The notes: a model not told the origin generated them from the sequence alone. DNA of 64,000 nucleotides from Arthrobacter sp. Marseille-P9274 (GCF_946892675.1 NZ_CAMPOV010000001.1:2702033-2766032); one strand, 5' to 3'. Positions 28,836 to 40,670 are shown, counted from the stretch's first letter. Program-made: numbers and translations.

Positions 28836-31202
28836 CTAGTCCAGCTTCGTCAGCGGCGCGTAGCGCAGCAGCAGCCGCTTCTCTCCGACGTCGAACTTGA
28901 CCTTCGCCACAGTCTTGTCGCCCGCACCCTCCAGTGACAGCACGGTGCCGCTGCCGAAGCTGCTGTGGCTGACTTTGTCCCCGACGGTTAGGGCGATGAC
29001 TTCCTTCTGCGGCTGGACCCGCCCCTGGCGCACGGCCGCGGGGGCCAGGGGCTGCGGGGCAACCTGCTGGCCGGAGGCGCGGCCGGCGCCCCAGTGGGAT
29101 CCTCCGAAGCGGCTGGAGCCGGCGCCACTCGAGCCCACGAAGGCCGGACGCCGGGCCCCTTCCCGCTTCCACTCGATCAGCTCGGCGGGGACCTCTTCGA
29201 TGAACTGGCTGGCCGGGTAGTACTGGCTCTGTCCCCACAGGCTGCGCGATTCGGACCGGGTCAGGTACAGCCGCTGGCGGGCCCGGGTCAGCCCCACATA
29301 GGCCAGCCGGCGTTCCTCCGCCAGTTCGTTCGGGTCCGCCATCGCCCGCTGGTGCGGGAACACGCCGTGCTCGAGGCCGGTGACGAAGACAACCGGGAAC
29401 TCCAGGCCCTTGGCCGTGTGCAGGGTCATCAGCGTCACCACGCCCTGGTCCTTGGCGAGCTTCGCCCCCTCGTCGTCCGGCGCGTCCGGAATCTGGTCCG
29501 CGTCCGCCACGAGCGCCACCTGCTCCAGGAAGCCGCCGAGCGAGCCCTCGGGGTTGTCCCGCTCGTATTCGCGGACCACCGCGACCAGCTCGGCCAGGTT
29601 CTCCACCCGGGACTCGTCCTGCGGATCGTTGCTCTGCCGCAGGGCCGCGAGGTAGCCGGTCTGTTCCAGCACGGCTTCCAGCGCGGACGCCGGACCGGAA
29701 CCGCTGGCCACCTCCGCCAGGTCATCCACCAGCTTGACGAAGCCGGCCACGCTGTTGACCGACCGGGTGGCCATTCCCGGCGCTTCCTCGGCCCGGCGCA
29801 GCGCCTCCATGAAGGAGATCCGCTCGCGTTCGGCGAGGGCCGCCACGGCGTATTCCGCGCGGTCGCCGATCCCGCGCTTGGGCTCGTTGAGGATGCGCCG
29901 GAGGTTCACCACGTCATCCGGGTTCACAAGGACCCGAAGGTAAGCCAGCGCGTCCTTGATTTCCTTGCGTTCGTAGAAGCGCGTGCCGCCGACCACCTTG
30001 TAGGGCAGTCCGACCCGGATCAGCAGGTCCTCGATGGAACGGGACTGGGCGTTGGTGCGGTAGAAGATGGCCACGTCCCCGGGCCGCACCTGCCCGGCGT
30101 CCTGCAGGCGGTCGATCTCATCCGCAATGAACCGCGCCTCGTCGTGCTCGTTCTCGCCCACGTAACCGACGATCTTGGCCCCGTCTCCCTCCGCCGTCCA
30201 GAGCCGCTTGGCGGGCCGGTCAGGGTTCCGCGAGATTACCGAGTTCGCCGCAGACAGGATGGTCTGGGTCGAGCGGTAGTTCTGCTCCAGCAGGATGGTG
30301 CGGGCGTCCGGATAGTCCTTCTCGAACTCGACGATATTGCGCACGTCCGCCCCGCGGAAGGCATAAATGGACTGATCCGAGTCTCCGACCACCGTGAGCT
30401 CCCCCGCAGGAGTGTCCGCGTCCCCGGCCCCGGTCAGTTCCCTGACGAGGACGTACTGGGCGTGGTTGGTGTCCTGGTATTCGTCCACCAGGATGTGCCG
30501 GAAACGCCTGCGGTACGAGTCCGCCACCGCAGGGAACGCCTGGAAGAGGTAGACCACCTGGGCAATCAGGTCGTCAAAGTCGAAGGCATTGGCCTGGCGC
30601 ATGCGTTCCGCGTAGCCCTTGTAGACGTCCGCAACGGCCTGCTGGAACGGGTCCGAGTAGTTGGCCGTGGAGGCGTAGGACTCCTCGTCGATCAGCTCAT
30701 TCTTCAACGCCGAAATCTTGTGCGCGATGGCCTTCGGCGCGAAGCGCTTCGGATCCAGGTCCAGGCCCTTCGCCACCAGCGTGATCAGCCGCAGCGTGTC
30801 CGCCGAATCATAAATGGAGAAGTTCGAGTTCAGGCCGACGTTCTTCGCTTCGCGGCGCAGGATCTTGACGCAGGAGGAGTGGAAGGTGGAAATCCACATG
30901 CTCCGGGCCCGCTCCCCCACCAAGGACTCGATCCGTTCGCGCATCTCCGCGGCGGCCTTGTTGGTGAAGGTGATAGCGAGGATCTCCCCGGGCCGGGCGC
31001 GGCGTGTCGCCAGCAGGTGGGCAATCCGGTGGCTGAGCACCCGGGTCTTGCCCGAGCCTGCGCCGGCAATGATCAGCAGCGGCGAGCCGGCATGCTTGAC
31101 GGCCTCCTCCTGCTGCGGATTCAGTCCGGCCAGCAGCTCCTGCGCAGTCGGCAGGGCTGGGGCGGGCGGTGCATCGTAAGCCGGGTCTGTCAGAAAATCC
31201 AT
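28836..31202 (-). CDS. pcrA: ATP-dependent DNA helicase UvrD/PcrA
   Basis: A 788-residue superfamily 1A 3'-5' helicase for repair and replication-fork maintenance. Q motif LNPQQEEAV lies at 27-35 and Walker A AGAGSGKT with K52 follows. Then come FTNKAAAEMRERI, the Walker B DEYQDTNHAQY, GDSDQSIYAFRGAD, EQNYRST, and motif VI VGLTRARQRLYL. The C-terminal tail ends with the Tudor-like domain VGDKVSHSSFGSGTVLSLEGAGDK, which in PcrA contacts RNA polymerase. The length is slightly above the family average because of a glycine/serine-rich linker (GSSGAGSSRFGGS) before that domain. It corresponds to mycobacterial UvrD1. Confidence 0.96.
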   Translation of the reverse strand: MDFLTDPAYDAPPAPALPTAQELLAGLNPQQEEAVKHAGSPLLIIAGAGSGKTRVLSHRIAHLLATRRARPGEILAITFTNKAAAEMRERIESLVGERARSMWISTFHSSCVKILRREAKNVGLNSNFSIYDSADTLRLITLVAKGLDLDPKRFAPKAIAHKISALKNELIDEESYASTANYSDPFQQAVADVYKGYAERMRQANAFDFDDLIAQVVYLFQAFPAVADSYRRRFRHILVDEYQDTNHAQYVLVRELTGAGDADTPAGELTVVGDSDQSIYAFRGADVRNIVEFEKDYPDARTILLEQNYRSTQTILSAANSVISRNPDRPAKRLWTAEGDGAKIVGYVGENEHDEARFIADEIDRLQDAGQVRPGDVAIFYRTNAQSRSIEDLLIRVGLPYKVVGGTRFYERKEIKDALAYLRVLVNPDDVVNLRRILNEPKRGIGDRAEYAVAALAERERISFMEALRRAEEAPGMATRSVNSVAGFVKLVDDLAEVASGSGPASALEAVLEQTGYLAALRQSNDPQDESRVENLAELVAVVREYERDNPEGSLGGFLEQVALVADADQIPDAPDDEGAKLAKDQGVVTLMTLHTAKGLEFPVVFVTGLEHGVFPHQRAMADPNELAEERRLAYVGLTRARQRLYLTRSESRSLWGQSQYYPASQFIEEVPAELIEWKREGARRPAFVGSSGAGSSRFGGSHWGAGRASGQQVAPQPLAPAAVRQGRVQPQKEVIALTVGDKVSHSSFGSGTVLSLEGAGDKTVAKVKFDVGEKRLLLRYAPLTKLD

Positions 31203-31341
31203 GGTCCTTTAAGTCTATTCGCCGCCACTGACAGCGGCGGACGGATCCGCTCAGGGCCAAGCCGTGCAGCGGTGCGCAGGCCGCGGCCAAGCGGCAATCA
31301 CTTCCCAGCCGTAAAGGGGACGGAGCGGGGATAATGGAGCC

Positions 31342-32001
31342 ATGTCAAAGACTCCGGCACAGCGCGCACGCAAACACGGTCCCGCCGCTGGCGCCCCCCG
31401 CCCTGGCGAGGCCGCTGCCGCAGGCGCGAGCCCCGGCGTCGTCAATCCCTCCACAGACCGCACGCCCCGGAAGGCCGCAGGCAATGCCTCCGCCATCATC
31501 ATCGCCGGCGCCGTGTCCTCGGCCCTGCTGTTCGGCTACTCGTTCCTGATCGTGATGCCACAGCTGCAGCAGCTCAGTGGCGGCCTCGCGGTACCGGACA
31601 CGCTGATCACGGGCTACTCCACCGACTATGCCCAGCAACTTCGCACCGCCATCGGCGCAGAGGGCGCGGAGCAGTACAACTACTGGCACAAGACGGCGGA
31701 CACGATTTTCCCGCTGCTGTTCGGCTTCACCTGGCTCCTGCTGATCGGCCAGCAGCTTAAGGGCCGGGCACTGCGCTGGCTCTGCTGGGCGCCCGTCCTG
31801 CTGTACGTCATTGCGGACGTGGCGGAGAACCTGACGGTGGACGCGATGCTGGCCACGGATCCCGTGGGCGACGCCGGGTGGCCCAGCTTCCTCACAACCG
31901 CCAAATCCGTGCTGTTCGGCCTGAGCATCGCGGCCGCCCTGGTCGCCGTCTTCGCCAGGCCCCGCGGGACCCAGGCCACCGCCGCGGACCCCAACGCTTA
32001 A
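31342..32001 (+). CDS. Hypothetical four-helix membrane protein
   Basis: I do not recognise a named family. The 219-residue protein has a hydrophilic N-terminus of about 48 residues rich in Ala, Pro and Arg. Hydrophobic segments lie at about 49-70, 122-140, 147-165 and 185-205. An extracytoplasmic stretch between the first two carries TDYAQQLRTAIGAEGAEQYNYWHKTADT. No catalytic motif is visible. The ATG at 31342 lies 140 bp from the divergent pcrA gene, and the protein ends 17 bp before a tRNA gene. Confidence 0.75.
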   Translation: MSKTPAQRARKHGPAAGAPRPGEAAAAGASPGVVNPSTDRTPRKAAGNASAIIIAGAVSSALLFGYSFLIVMPQLQQLSGGLAVPDTLITGYSTDYAQQLRTAIGAEGAEQYNYWHKTADTIFPLLFGFTWLLLIGQQLKGRALRWLCWAPVLLYVIADVAENLTVDAMLATDPVGDAGWPSFLTTAKSVLFGLSIAAALVAVFARPRGTQATAADPNA

Positions 32002-32018
32002 GCTAAACTCGATCCGTT

Positions 32019-32091
32019 GCCCCCGTAGCTCAGGGGATAGAGCACGGCTCTCCTAAAGCCGGTGTCGTTGGTTCGAATCCAATCGGGGGCA
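32019..32091 (+). tRNA. tRNA-Arg (anticodon CCT)
   Basis: A 73-nt cloverleaf. Acceptor arms GCCCCCG and CGGGGGC pair fully. D arm GCTC/GAGC, anticodon stem CGGCT/AGCCG around the loop CTCCTAA, T arm GTTGG/CCAAT with loop TTCGAAT, and discriminator A. Anticodon CCT reads AGG arginine codons, rare in this GC-rich genome. CCA is not encoded. Confidence 0.97.
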
Positions 32092-32214
32092 CTTTCAGGT
32101 CGGCGACCGCGGGCCGCGGAAACATCTGTGCCCTTGCCGCAGGCATCTGTGCGCGGGCCGCAGGACACCCGCCCGCGGGTCCCGCGAACCTGCCAGGCAG
32201 GAGACTTAACTGGA

Positions 32215-32262
32215 GCGGCCGTCGTCTGCGCATCCCCCCACGGATGCGCAGCCGACGGCCGC
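32215..32262. terminator. Long hairpin downstream of tRNA-Arg
   Basis: GCGGCCGTCG...GCATCC (32215-32235) pairs with 32242-32262 at 20 of 21 positions, with a 6-nt loop. It may end tRNA-region transcription or read-through from the ROK gene side. Confidence 0.55.
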
Positions 32263-32465
32263 TTCATGGTGCTTGACCAGGCAGAAGCCGCGACGCCCCT
32301 GAGCGGGCACCTCGGTTTCCGGACTTCCCGTTCCCGGAACCCGAGGCAGCCACAGCCTCCTGCATGGCTCAACAGCCGGCGCCCCTCCCCAGGGCCGCAC
32401 CCGCTCTTGGACCGTTCATTCCAAGAGATGGCGTAGTCATACGAACACCCGCTGTTGGTATATAT

Positions 32466-32492
32466 GTAAATCCATTTGATTTACTTAATCAA
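32466..32492. promoter_or_regulatory. Overlapping AT-rich dyads, candidate binding site
   Basis: GTAAATC-N5-GATTTAC (32466-32484) overlaps TTGATT-N5-AATCAA (32476-32492). Two dyads in an AT island of a GC-rich genome suggest a protein site, but no start codon lies suitably downstream. The neighbouring ROK gene ends 64 bp away. Confidence 0.4.
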
Positions 32493-32555
32493 GCCCGACG
32501 GGTTAACTGCGGATGAACCTTGCGGGTTGTGACGTTATGTGGCGATTGTTACGCG

Positions 32556-33785
32556 TCAGTTGCCCAACAGCAGCCCGCTGGCCCTCGGCGAAAAGGCGTC
32601 GTCGAGGATCAGGCACGCCCCGCCGATCGCGCCGACCTCGGGGCCCTGGGAGGAGCCCACCACTTCCAGCCCGTGGATTTCGCGGGCGACGACCTCACGG
32701 GGCAACTCCTCTCGCAGAACCGGCAGTCCGAGCTCCGACAGCGGGTCCCAGAGCGGTCCCCCGAAGATCACCGTGTCCACGTCGAGCACGTTGACCACCT
32801 GTGCGACGGCGAAGGCGAGGTTCCGCGCGGCTCGGCGCAGGATGGAGAGCGCCTCCGGGTGGCCCGATTCCGCCAGCTGGATGAGCTCGAGGATCGCCGC
32901 GGTGGTCTCTGGCAGCTGCTGCGCATCGTGGTTCGGCGGAAAGATCCCGGCGTCGATTGCTTGGCGGATCAGCCCGGCGAAGTTGAGGCTCATGCCCACG
33001 CAGTTGCGCCGGCCGCAGCCGCACAGCGGGACCTCGTCCGGCACCGGGAAGTGGCCGATCTCGCCGATGTTGCCGGAAGAACCGCGCAGCACCTCGCCGC
33101 CGAGGGCCACGCCGGCACCCAGGCCGGTGCCGAGATAGATGAAGACGAAGTTGGCCGGGGCCTCGCGTTCACCGGCCCAGAGCTCGGCCACCACCGCCGC
33201 CGTAACGTCCTTGTCCAGCAGTACCGGCAGGTCGATCAGGCGTTCCAGCGGTTCCCGCAGCGGCACCCGGTCCCAGCCCGGCAGCATCGGCGGCGAGACC
33301 ATCATGCCCTCAGGCAGGCTGATCGGGCCGGGGGCAGCCAGCCCGACACCGAGGATGCGGGCGCGGTCCAGGCCGGCCTCCTCAATCAGGCCGTTCACGG
33401 CCACGGCCATGGACTCTACGGTGCCGTCCGGTTTCGGGCCGCCGGGCATCGCGTGGCGGGCCCGCGCGACGACCTGGCCGGTGAGGTTCAGGGCCACCAC
33501 GGTCATCACGGCCGGGTCAAGGTGGATGCCGATTGCGAAGCGGCTGGAAACCTCGAGCTCGAGCACCGTCCGCGGCTTGCCGGGGCCCGAGACTGTCTTC
33601 CGGTCCTCCCGCACCAGGCCTTGGTCTACCAGCCGCCGCACCACGTTCGAGATGGTCTGCGGCGACAGCCCGGTGCGTTCCACGAGCTCGACCCTGGCCA
33701 CTCCGTCATGGGCGCGGCGGATCGTATCAAGGATGACCGCCTGGTTGTAGCCCCCGAGGCGGCCCAGATTGGTACCACGCTGCAT
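32556..33785 (-). CDS. ROK-family transcriptional regulator
   Basis: A 409-residue repressor-type ROK protein. The N-terminal winged helix (residues about 10-75) reads VELVERTGLSPQTISNVVRRLVDQGLVRE. The sugar-kinase-like domain starts near 85 with FAIGIHLDPAVMTVVALNL. The ROK signature (GTGLGAGVALGGEVLRGSSGNIGEIGH) is followed by the zinc site CGCGRRNCVG. ATG 33785 was chosen over an in-frame TTG at 33827. No sugar transport or metabolism genes are adjacent, so its ligand and targets are unknown. Confidence 0.92.
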   Translation of the reverse strand: MQRGTNLGRLGGYNQAVILDTIRRAHDGVARVELVERTGLSPQTISNVVRRLVDQGLVREDRKTVSGPGKPRTVLELEVSSRFAIGIHLDPAVMTVVALNLTGQVVARARHAMPGGPKPDGTVESMAVAVNGLIEEAGLDRARILGVGLAAPGPISLPEGMMVSPPMLPGWDRVPLREPLERLIDLPVLLDKDVTAAVVAELWAGEREAPANFVFIYLGTGLGAGVALGGEVLRGSSGNIGEIGHFPVPDEVPLCGCGRRNCVGMSLNFAGLIRQAIDAGIFPPNHDAQQLPETTAAILELIQLAESGHPEALSILRRAARNLAFAVAQVVNVLDVDTVIFGGPLWDPLSELGLPVLREELPREVVAREIHGLEVVGSSQGPEVGAIGGACLILDDAFSPRASGLLLGN

Positions 33786-33893
33786 GAATGAGTCCCGCTC
33801 CCAAGACCTGGTCCTGACTTTGGACAACCTATGACACTGTAAACGAACCCACCCGCCGAGAACATCCTCCGTCCGGTAGCCGAGGAACCGAGG

Positions 33894-35774
33894 TCAGCGC
33901 ACCGGCGCCTCTTCCGTCTGGAACTGCGTGCGGTACAGCTCGGCGTACCGGCCGGCCTGCGCGAGCAGCTCCGGGTGGGTGCCCTGCTCGATGATCCGGC
34001 CGCCCTCGACCACCAGGATCTTGTCCGCGGAACGGATCGTGGACAGCCGGTGGGCAATAACGACGGCGGTGCGCCCGGCGAGTGCCTCGGTCAGGGCTGC
34101 CTGGACCGCGGCTTCGTTGGTCGAGTCCAGGGCCGCCGTCGCCTCGTCGAGGATCACGACGTGCGGCTGGGCAATCAGCAGCCGCGCAATCGTCATGCGC
34201 TGCCGCTCACCGCCGGAGAGCCGGTAGCCGCGCTCCCCGACCATGGTCTCCAGCCCGTCCGGGAGGCTGCGCACCAGCGGCTCCAGCCGGGCGCGCCGCA
34301 GCACCTCCCACAGCTCCTCGTCCGTGGCCTCCGGGCGGGCGAGGGCGAGGTTGGCCCGGATGGTGTCGTGGAAGAGATGCCCGTCCTGGGTTACCATGCC
34401 GATGGTGCCGCGTAGCGCGTCGAAGCTCAGGTCCCGCACGTCGCGTCCGGACAGCTCCACGGCCCCCTGGTCGACGTCGTAGAGCCGCGCCAGCAGGGAC
34501 GCAATGGTGGACTTGCCGGCGCCGGAGGAACCCACCAGCGCCACCGTCTCCCCCGGCTCCACGCGGAAGCTGATCCCGTGCAGGACCTCCTCGCCGCCGC
34601 GGGTGTCGAGGACCGCCACCTCCTCGAGCGACGCCAGCGATACCTTGTCGGCCGAGGGGTAGGCGAACGTCACGTCCCGGAACTCCACGGTGACCGGGCC
34701 CTCCGGGACATCAACCGCATCCGGCTTCTCCTTGATCAGCGGGTCCAGGTCCAGGACCTCGAAGACCCGCTCGAAGCTCACCAGCGCCGAGGAGATTTCC
34801 ACCCGCGCGTTGGCCAGGCCGGTGAGCGGGGCGTACAGGCGGGTCAGCAGCAGCGCCAGCACCACCACGTCGCCCGGATCCAGCTGGCCGACGATCGCGT
34901 AGAAGCCGCCGAGCCCGTAGACCAGCGCCAGCGCCAGCGCGGAAACGAGCGTGAGTGCCGTGACGAAGGTCCACTGCAGCACCGCCGACTTCACGCCGAT
35001 GTTGCGCACCCGCTCGGCGCGGACCTTGAACTCGCGGGACTCCTCCGCGGGCCGGCCGAACAGCTTGACCAGCGTGGCGCCGGGGGCCGAGAAGCGCTCG
35101 GTCATCTGGGTGCTCATGGCCGAGTTGTGGTCCGCGGCCTCGCGCCGCATGTCGGCCAGCCGCGAACCCATCCGCCGCGCCGGCAGCAGGAAGACCGGCA
35201 GCAGGATGAGCGCCAGCAGCGTCACCTGCCACGAGGTCGTCAGCATCACGATTAGCGTCAGCACCAGGGAGACGAAGTTGCTCACCACGCCGGACAGGGT
35301 TCCGGCGAAGGCGCGCTGCGCGCCGATCACGTCATTGTTCAGCCGGCTCACCAGCGCGCCGGTCCTGGTCCGGGTGAAGAAGGCGATCGGCATCTTCTGC
35401 ACATGGTCGAAGACCGCCGTGCGCAGGTCGAGGATTACGTCCTCTCCCAGGCTGGAGGAGATCCAGCGGGTCACCATGCTCAGCCCGGCATCGGCAACGG
35501 CGACGGCGGCGATGATCACCGCGAGCCAGATCACCGTGCCGACTTCGGAACGGGCCACGATGGCGTCCACTACCCGGCCGGCCAGCACCGGCGTCGCGAC
35601 GGCCAGAGCGGCCGTAACGATGGACATGGCGACAAAGAAGATCAGCTTGCCCTTGTAGGGCGCGGCGAACGCCAAGGTCCGTTTGATGGTCTCCTTGGAA
35701 AAGCCGTGCTTCCCCTTGTCCGACGAATGTGACAGCCGGTAGACCGAACTCCAGGCTGCGCCTTCCATGGACAT
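33894..35774 (-). CDS. ABC transporter, fused permease-ATPase (exporter type)
   Basis: A 626-residue half-transporter expected to work as a homodimer. Six transmembrane helices occupy residues about 40-340. The nucleotide-binding domain has Walker A GSSGAGKST, a Q-loop at GMVTQDGHLFHDTI, the signature LSGGERQRMTIARLL, Walker B VVILDEATAALD and the H-loop IAHRLST. Family relatives export lipids or drugs (MsbA/LmrA-like). ATG 35774 follows TTAGGAGCC. It stands alone between the ROK regulator and the molybdenum operon, so no substrate is suggested. Confidence 0.93.
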   Translation of the reverse strand: MSMEGAAWSSVYRLSHSSDKGKHGFSKETIKRTLAFAAPYKGKLIFFVAMSIVTAALAVATPVLAGRVVDAIVARSEVGTVIWLAVIIAAVAVADAGLSMVTRWISSSLGEDVILDLRTAVFDHVQKMPIAFFTRTRTGALVSRLNNDVIGAQRAFAGTLSGVVSNFVSLVLTLIVMLTTSWQVTLLALILLPVFLLPARRMGSRLADMRREAADHNSAMSTQMTERFSAPGATLVKLFGRPAEESREFKVRAERVRNIGVKSAVLQWTFVTALTLVSALALALVYGLGGFYAIVGQLDPGDVVVLALLLTRLYAPLTGLANARVEISSALVSFERVFEVLDLDPLIKEKPDAVDVPEGPVTVEFRDVTFAYPSADKVSLASLEEVAVLDTRGGEEVLHGISFRVEPGETVALVGSSGAGKSTIASLLARLYDVDQGAVELSGRDVRDLSFDALRGTIGMVTQDGHLFHDTIRANLALARPEATDEELWEVLRRARLEPLVRSLPDGLETMVGERGYRLSGGERQRMTIARLLIAQPHVVILDEATAALDSTNEAAVQAALTEALAGRTAVVIAHRLSTIRSADKILVVEGGRIIEQGTHPELLAQAGRYAELYRTQFQTEEAPVR

Positions 35775-35913
35775 GCTGGCTCCTAACGATGGTTCTCCTG
35801 TAAGCCTAGAACCATTCGAGGCCCTCTGATGTTCCGGCCGGGGCAGCCTGTCAGCCGAGGACGGAACCCTGGGGACGGGCGGGCGCCGAACGTCCTCGCC
35901 CGTCCCCGCCGGA

Positions 35914-38223
<2,310 letters not shown>

Positions 38224-38242
38224 GCACCTAATGTAGCTGCCG

Positions 38243-39097
38243 TCACACGGAAATCTCGACTCCGGCACGGACCAGCCGCCCCGGGTGCGAGTAGACGTTG
38301 ACCGTCTCACCGCGGCTGAAGCCGGCGAGGGTCAGGCCCGTTTCTTCCGCCAGTTCGACGGCGAGCGAGGACGGCGCACTCACCGCGGAGAGCACCGGAA
38401 TTCCGGCCAGGTAGGCCTTCTGCACCAGTTCGAACGAGGCCCGGCCCGAGACCTGCAGCACCGTCCCGCGCAGCGGCAGGCGGCCCTCACGCAGGGCCCA
38501 GCCGATGACCTTGTCCACCGCATTGTGTCGTCCGACGTCTTCGCGCAGGCACAGCAGTTCGCCGTCGAACGTAAACAGCCCGGCCGCGTGCACTCCCCCG
38601 GTGCGCTCGAACACCTGCTGGCGACGCCGCAGCTGGTCCGGCAGCGCCAGCAGCGTCTCCAATGCCAGGCCGCCGCCCTCCGGCGGCGGTTCCAGCCCGA
38701 AGTGCGAATTCTTGGTGACCGCATCGATGGACGCCGTGCCGCAGATCCCGCAGGAACTGGAGGTATATACATGCCGCTCCAGCGAGGTGTCCGGCAGCGG
38801 CACGCCCGGGGCCAGCTGCGCCTCGATGACGTTGTAGGTCTGCCGGCCATCCTCGTCCTCGCCGGCGCAGAACCGCATCGCGCCGAGCTGCTCGGGCTGC
38901 CAGACGACGCCCTCGGAGACGAGGAAGCCGGCGACCAGGTCGAAGTCGTCGCCCGGCGTGCGCATCGTGACGCTGAAAGGCTTGCGGCCCAGCCGGATTT
39001 CCAGCGGCTCTTCGGCCGCCATGATGTCTTCCCGGCGCCGCGGCGGGCCAGCCAGGCTGAGTTTGAGCACCTTCCGGCGCTGCGTTACGCGTCCCAT
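38243..39097 (-). CDS. fdhD: Formate dehydrogenase accessory sulfurtransferase FdhD
   Basis: Transfers sulfur to the molybdenum cofactor of formate-dehydrogenase-like enzymes. The 284-residue protein has the essential CxxC pair C116/C119 in TSSSCGICGTASID. It also has the FdhD blocks EEPLEIRLG, MRTPGDDFDLVAGFL, EDVGRHNAVDKVIGWAL and SGRASFELVQKAYLAGIPVL. ATG 39097 lies 24 bp after moeA and the stop is 19 bp before the YdeP-like gene. Its presence supports the idea that the downstream enzyme needs a sulfurated cofactor. Confidence 0.95.
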   Translation of the reverse strand: MGRVTQRRKVLKLSLAGPPRRREDIMAAEEPLEIRLGRKPFSVTMRTPGDDFDLVAGFLVSEGVVWQPEQLGAMRFCAGEDEDGRQTYNVIEAQLAPGVPLPDTSLERHVYTSSSCGICGTASIDAVTKNSHFGLEPPPEGGGLALETLLALPDQLRRRQQVFERTGGVHAAGLFTFDGELLCLREDVGRHNAVDKVIGWALREGRLPLRGTVLQVSGRASFELVQKAYLAGIPVLSAVSAPSSLAVELAEETGLTLAGFSRGETVNVYSHPGRLVRAGVEISV

Positions 39098-39121
39098 GTT
39101 TTCCTCCGGTTCAAGCCTAAG

Positions 39122-40318
39122 TCACCACGGCAGCGGCAAGGTAGGCAGCTGCTGTCCCCGGCGCGCACCTTCCGGGGGAACAACGACGACGCCGGCCGCC
39201 GCTGCGAGGCCGCGCATCATCGCCGATCCGACGTGGTCTGCCGGCACGGCGCCCTGCTCGTCGAGCGCGTACGGGACGAGCCGGTGCCTGCCCTCGAGGG
39301 GCGCGAAGCGGGCGCCGGACTGCACGCTGTCCAGCGGCGGAAGCTGCCGGCCGGTCAGGCCTGCGAGCAGCGGCGCGCCGAGGGTGAGGAGGGCCATCAT
39401 GGCCGCCAGCGGATTGCCGGGCAGCCCGACCACCAGCCGGCCGTCGGCAAGGCGGGCGAGCAGGGCCGGGTGGCCCGGGCGCATGCGGATGGAAGGGACC
39501 AGGATCTGCGCGCCCGCCGCCTTCAGCACGGCGCGGAGATGGTCCGCGCGCGAATGCCCGGTACCGCCGGTCGTCACGACGACGCGGCCCCCGCAGCCAT
39601 CGATGGCCGCGCGGGTCGCAGCAAAATCGTCGGGCAGCCGGCGGGGCGGGAACGGCTTGCCGCCGAGGGCGGAGACGATGGCCGGCAGCGTCGGCCCGAA
39701 GGTGTCGCGGACGTGGCCCGGGGCCGGGAGCCCCGAGGTCACGACCTCGTCGCCGGTGAGCAGCAGGGCGACCTCGGGAGCCGGGTGGACCGGCAGGCCG
39801 TCGTGGCCGCAGACGGCCGCAATGGCTAGATGGGCCGGCGTCAGCCGGGTTCCCGCCGGCACGACCGTGTCCCCGGCGGCGGCCTCCTCGCCCGCGGGAC
39901 GGATGTGCCGGCCGGGCGCGGGTTCCTCGCCGGAAACGCCCGGAGCACGGTCCAGCAGCGGCCGCCCGTGCCGCTCTCCGAGCACGCCGTATTCGCTGCG
40001 CAGCACCGCGTCCGTGCCTTCGGGGATCAGGCCACCGGTGACAACCGGTGCCGCTTCGCCCGACCGCAGGGCGCTGCCCGGAGGCTTCAGCAGCCAGGGC
40101 CCGGCACCGGACACCGTCCAGCCGTCCATGGCGGACGAGGCATAGTGCGGAACCGGCAGCTGCGCGGCCACCCGCTCGGCGAGGACCAGGCCCAGGCACC
40201 GCTCCAGCGGGACGGTTTCGGCCGGCCCGGCGGGGTCCTGTCCAAGAGCTTCGCGGCCGGCCGACCAGGCTTTCTCCCTGGCCGTTGCCCAGGCAACGGA
40301 GTCAGGCTCGGCGCTCAC
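39122..40318 (-). CDS. moeA: Molybdopterin molybdenumtransferase MoeA
   Basis: Inserts molybdate into adenylated molybdopterin. The 398-residue protein shows the MoeA order: PLERCLGLVLAERVAAQLPVPHYASSAMDGW, a middle domain with VPAGTRLTPAHLAIAAVCG, and the MoaB/MogA-like domain with VVTTGGTGHS and GLPGNPLAAMMALLTL. The start is a GTG at 40318 whose bases overlap the stop of the DUF6457 gene (GTGA), so translation is coupled. The middle domain contains a Pro/Gly-rich variable segment. Confidence 0.93.
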   Translation of the reverse strand: MSAEPDSVAWATAREKAWSAGREALGQDPAGPAETVPLERCLGLVLAERVAAQLPVPHYASSAMDGWTVSGAGPWLLKPPGSALRSGEAAPVVTGGLIPEGTDAVLRSEYGVLGERHGRPLLDRAPGVSGEEPAPGRHIRPAGEEAAAGDTVVPAGTRLTPAHLAIAAVCGHDGLPVHPAPEVALLLTGDEVVTSGLPAPGHVRDTFGPTLPAIVSALGGKPFPPRRLPDDFAATRAAIDGCGGRVVVTTGGTGHSRADHLRAVLKAAGAQILVPSIRMRPGHPALLARLADGRLVVGLPGNPLAAMMALLTLGAPLLAGLTGRQLPPLDSVQSGARFAPLEGRHRLVPYALDEQGAVPADHVGSAMMRGLAAAAGVVVVPPEGARRGQQLPTLPLPW

Positions 40319-40614
40319 GCCCGCACGGGCTGGTCCGGGCCGCCGGCGCCGCCGTGCTGCCGGGCCACCTCGTCTGCCACCCGGCTCGCCGCGCGCATCG
40401 CGGCCTCCGGCGAGGCTTGGCCGGTAGCCACTGCCAAACCGGCGGCATAGCCGACGATGAAGGTCGTCACCGGGGCCGCGGGCCGGACCACACTGTGGGC
40501 CGCCACGCCGGCCAGGTTGAGCACCGAATCAAGGTCGATGGGCGTGTCCTCGATTTCGAGGGCGGCGAGCAGTTCGGCGACAAAAGGTTGCAGCTGCTCT
40601 TCGACGGCGGCCAT
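40315..40614 (-). CDS. DUF6457 small protein in the molybdenum operon
   Basis: A 99-residue helical protein (QLQPFVAELLAALEIEDTPIDLDSVLNLAGVAAHSVVRPAAPVTTFIVGYAAGLA...). I recognise it as the small family usually found between mobA and moeA in Actinobacteria. No catalytic residue is visible. Its 4-bp overlap with moeA and the 56-bp gap to mobA argue for a role in molybdenum cofactor handling, by context only. Confidence 0.8.
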   Translation of the reverse strand: MAAVEEQLQPFVAELLAALEIEDTPIDLDSVLNLAGVAAHSVVRPAAPVTTFIVGYAAGLAVATGQASPEAAMRAASRVADEVARQHGGAGGPDQPVRA

Positions 40615-40670
40615 CCGGTCCTCCGATGTTCTCCCCGGCGGGCGGGGCTAGGCACGATCTTTAGATCAGG

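Larger units (their letters stand above)
32092..32555. other. 464-bp stretch without a gene
   Basis: It holds a 21-bp imperfect hairpin at 32215-32262 and an AT-rich island at about 32440-32500 with overlapping dyads. No believable reading frame was found: the apparent minus-strand protein with IGFEPTT is the usual false product opposite a tRNA gene. Confidence 0.7.

Noticed and set aside
29094..31334. 746-residue open frame opposite pcrA
   Set aside because: Shadow of the helicase gene; composition is Arg/Gly/Val-rich without motifs.
31998..32372. Apparent minus-strand protein with APDWIRTNDTGFRRAVLYPLSYGG
   Set aside because: This is the well-known false translation opposite a tRNA gene; the tRNA-Arg at 32019-32091 explains it.
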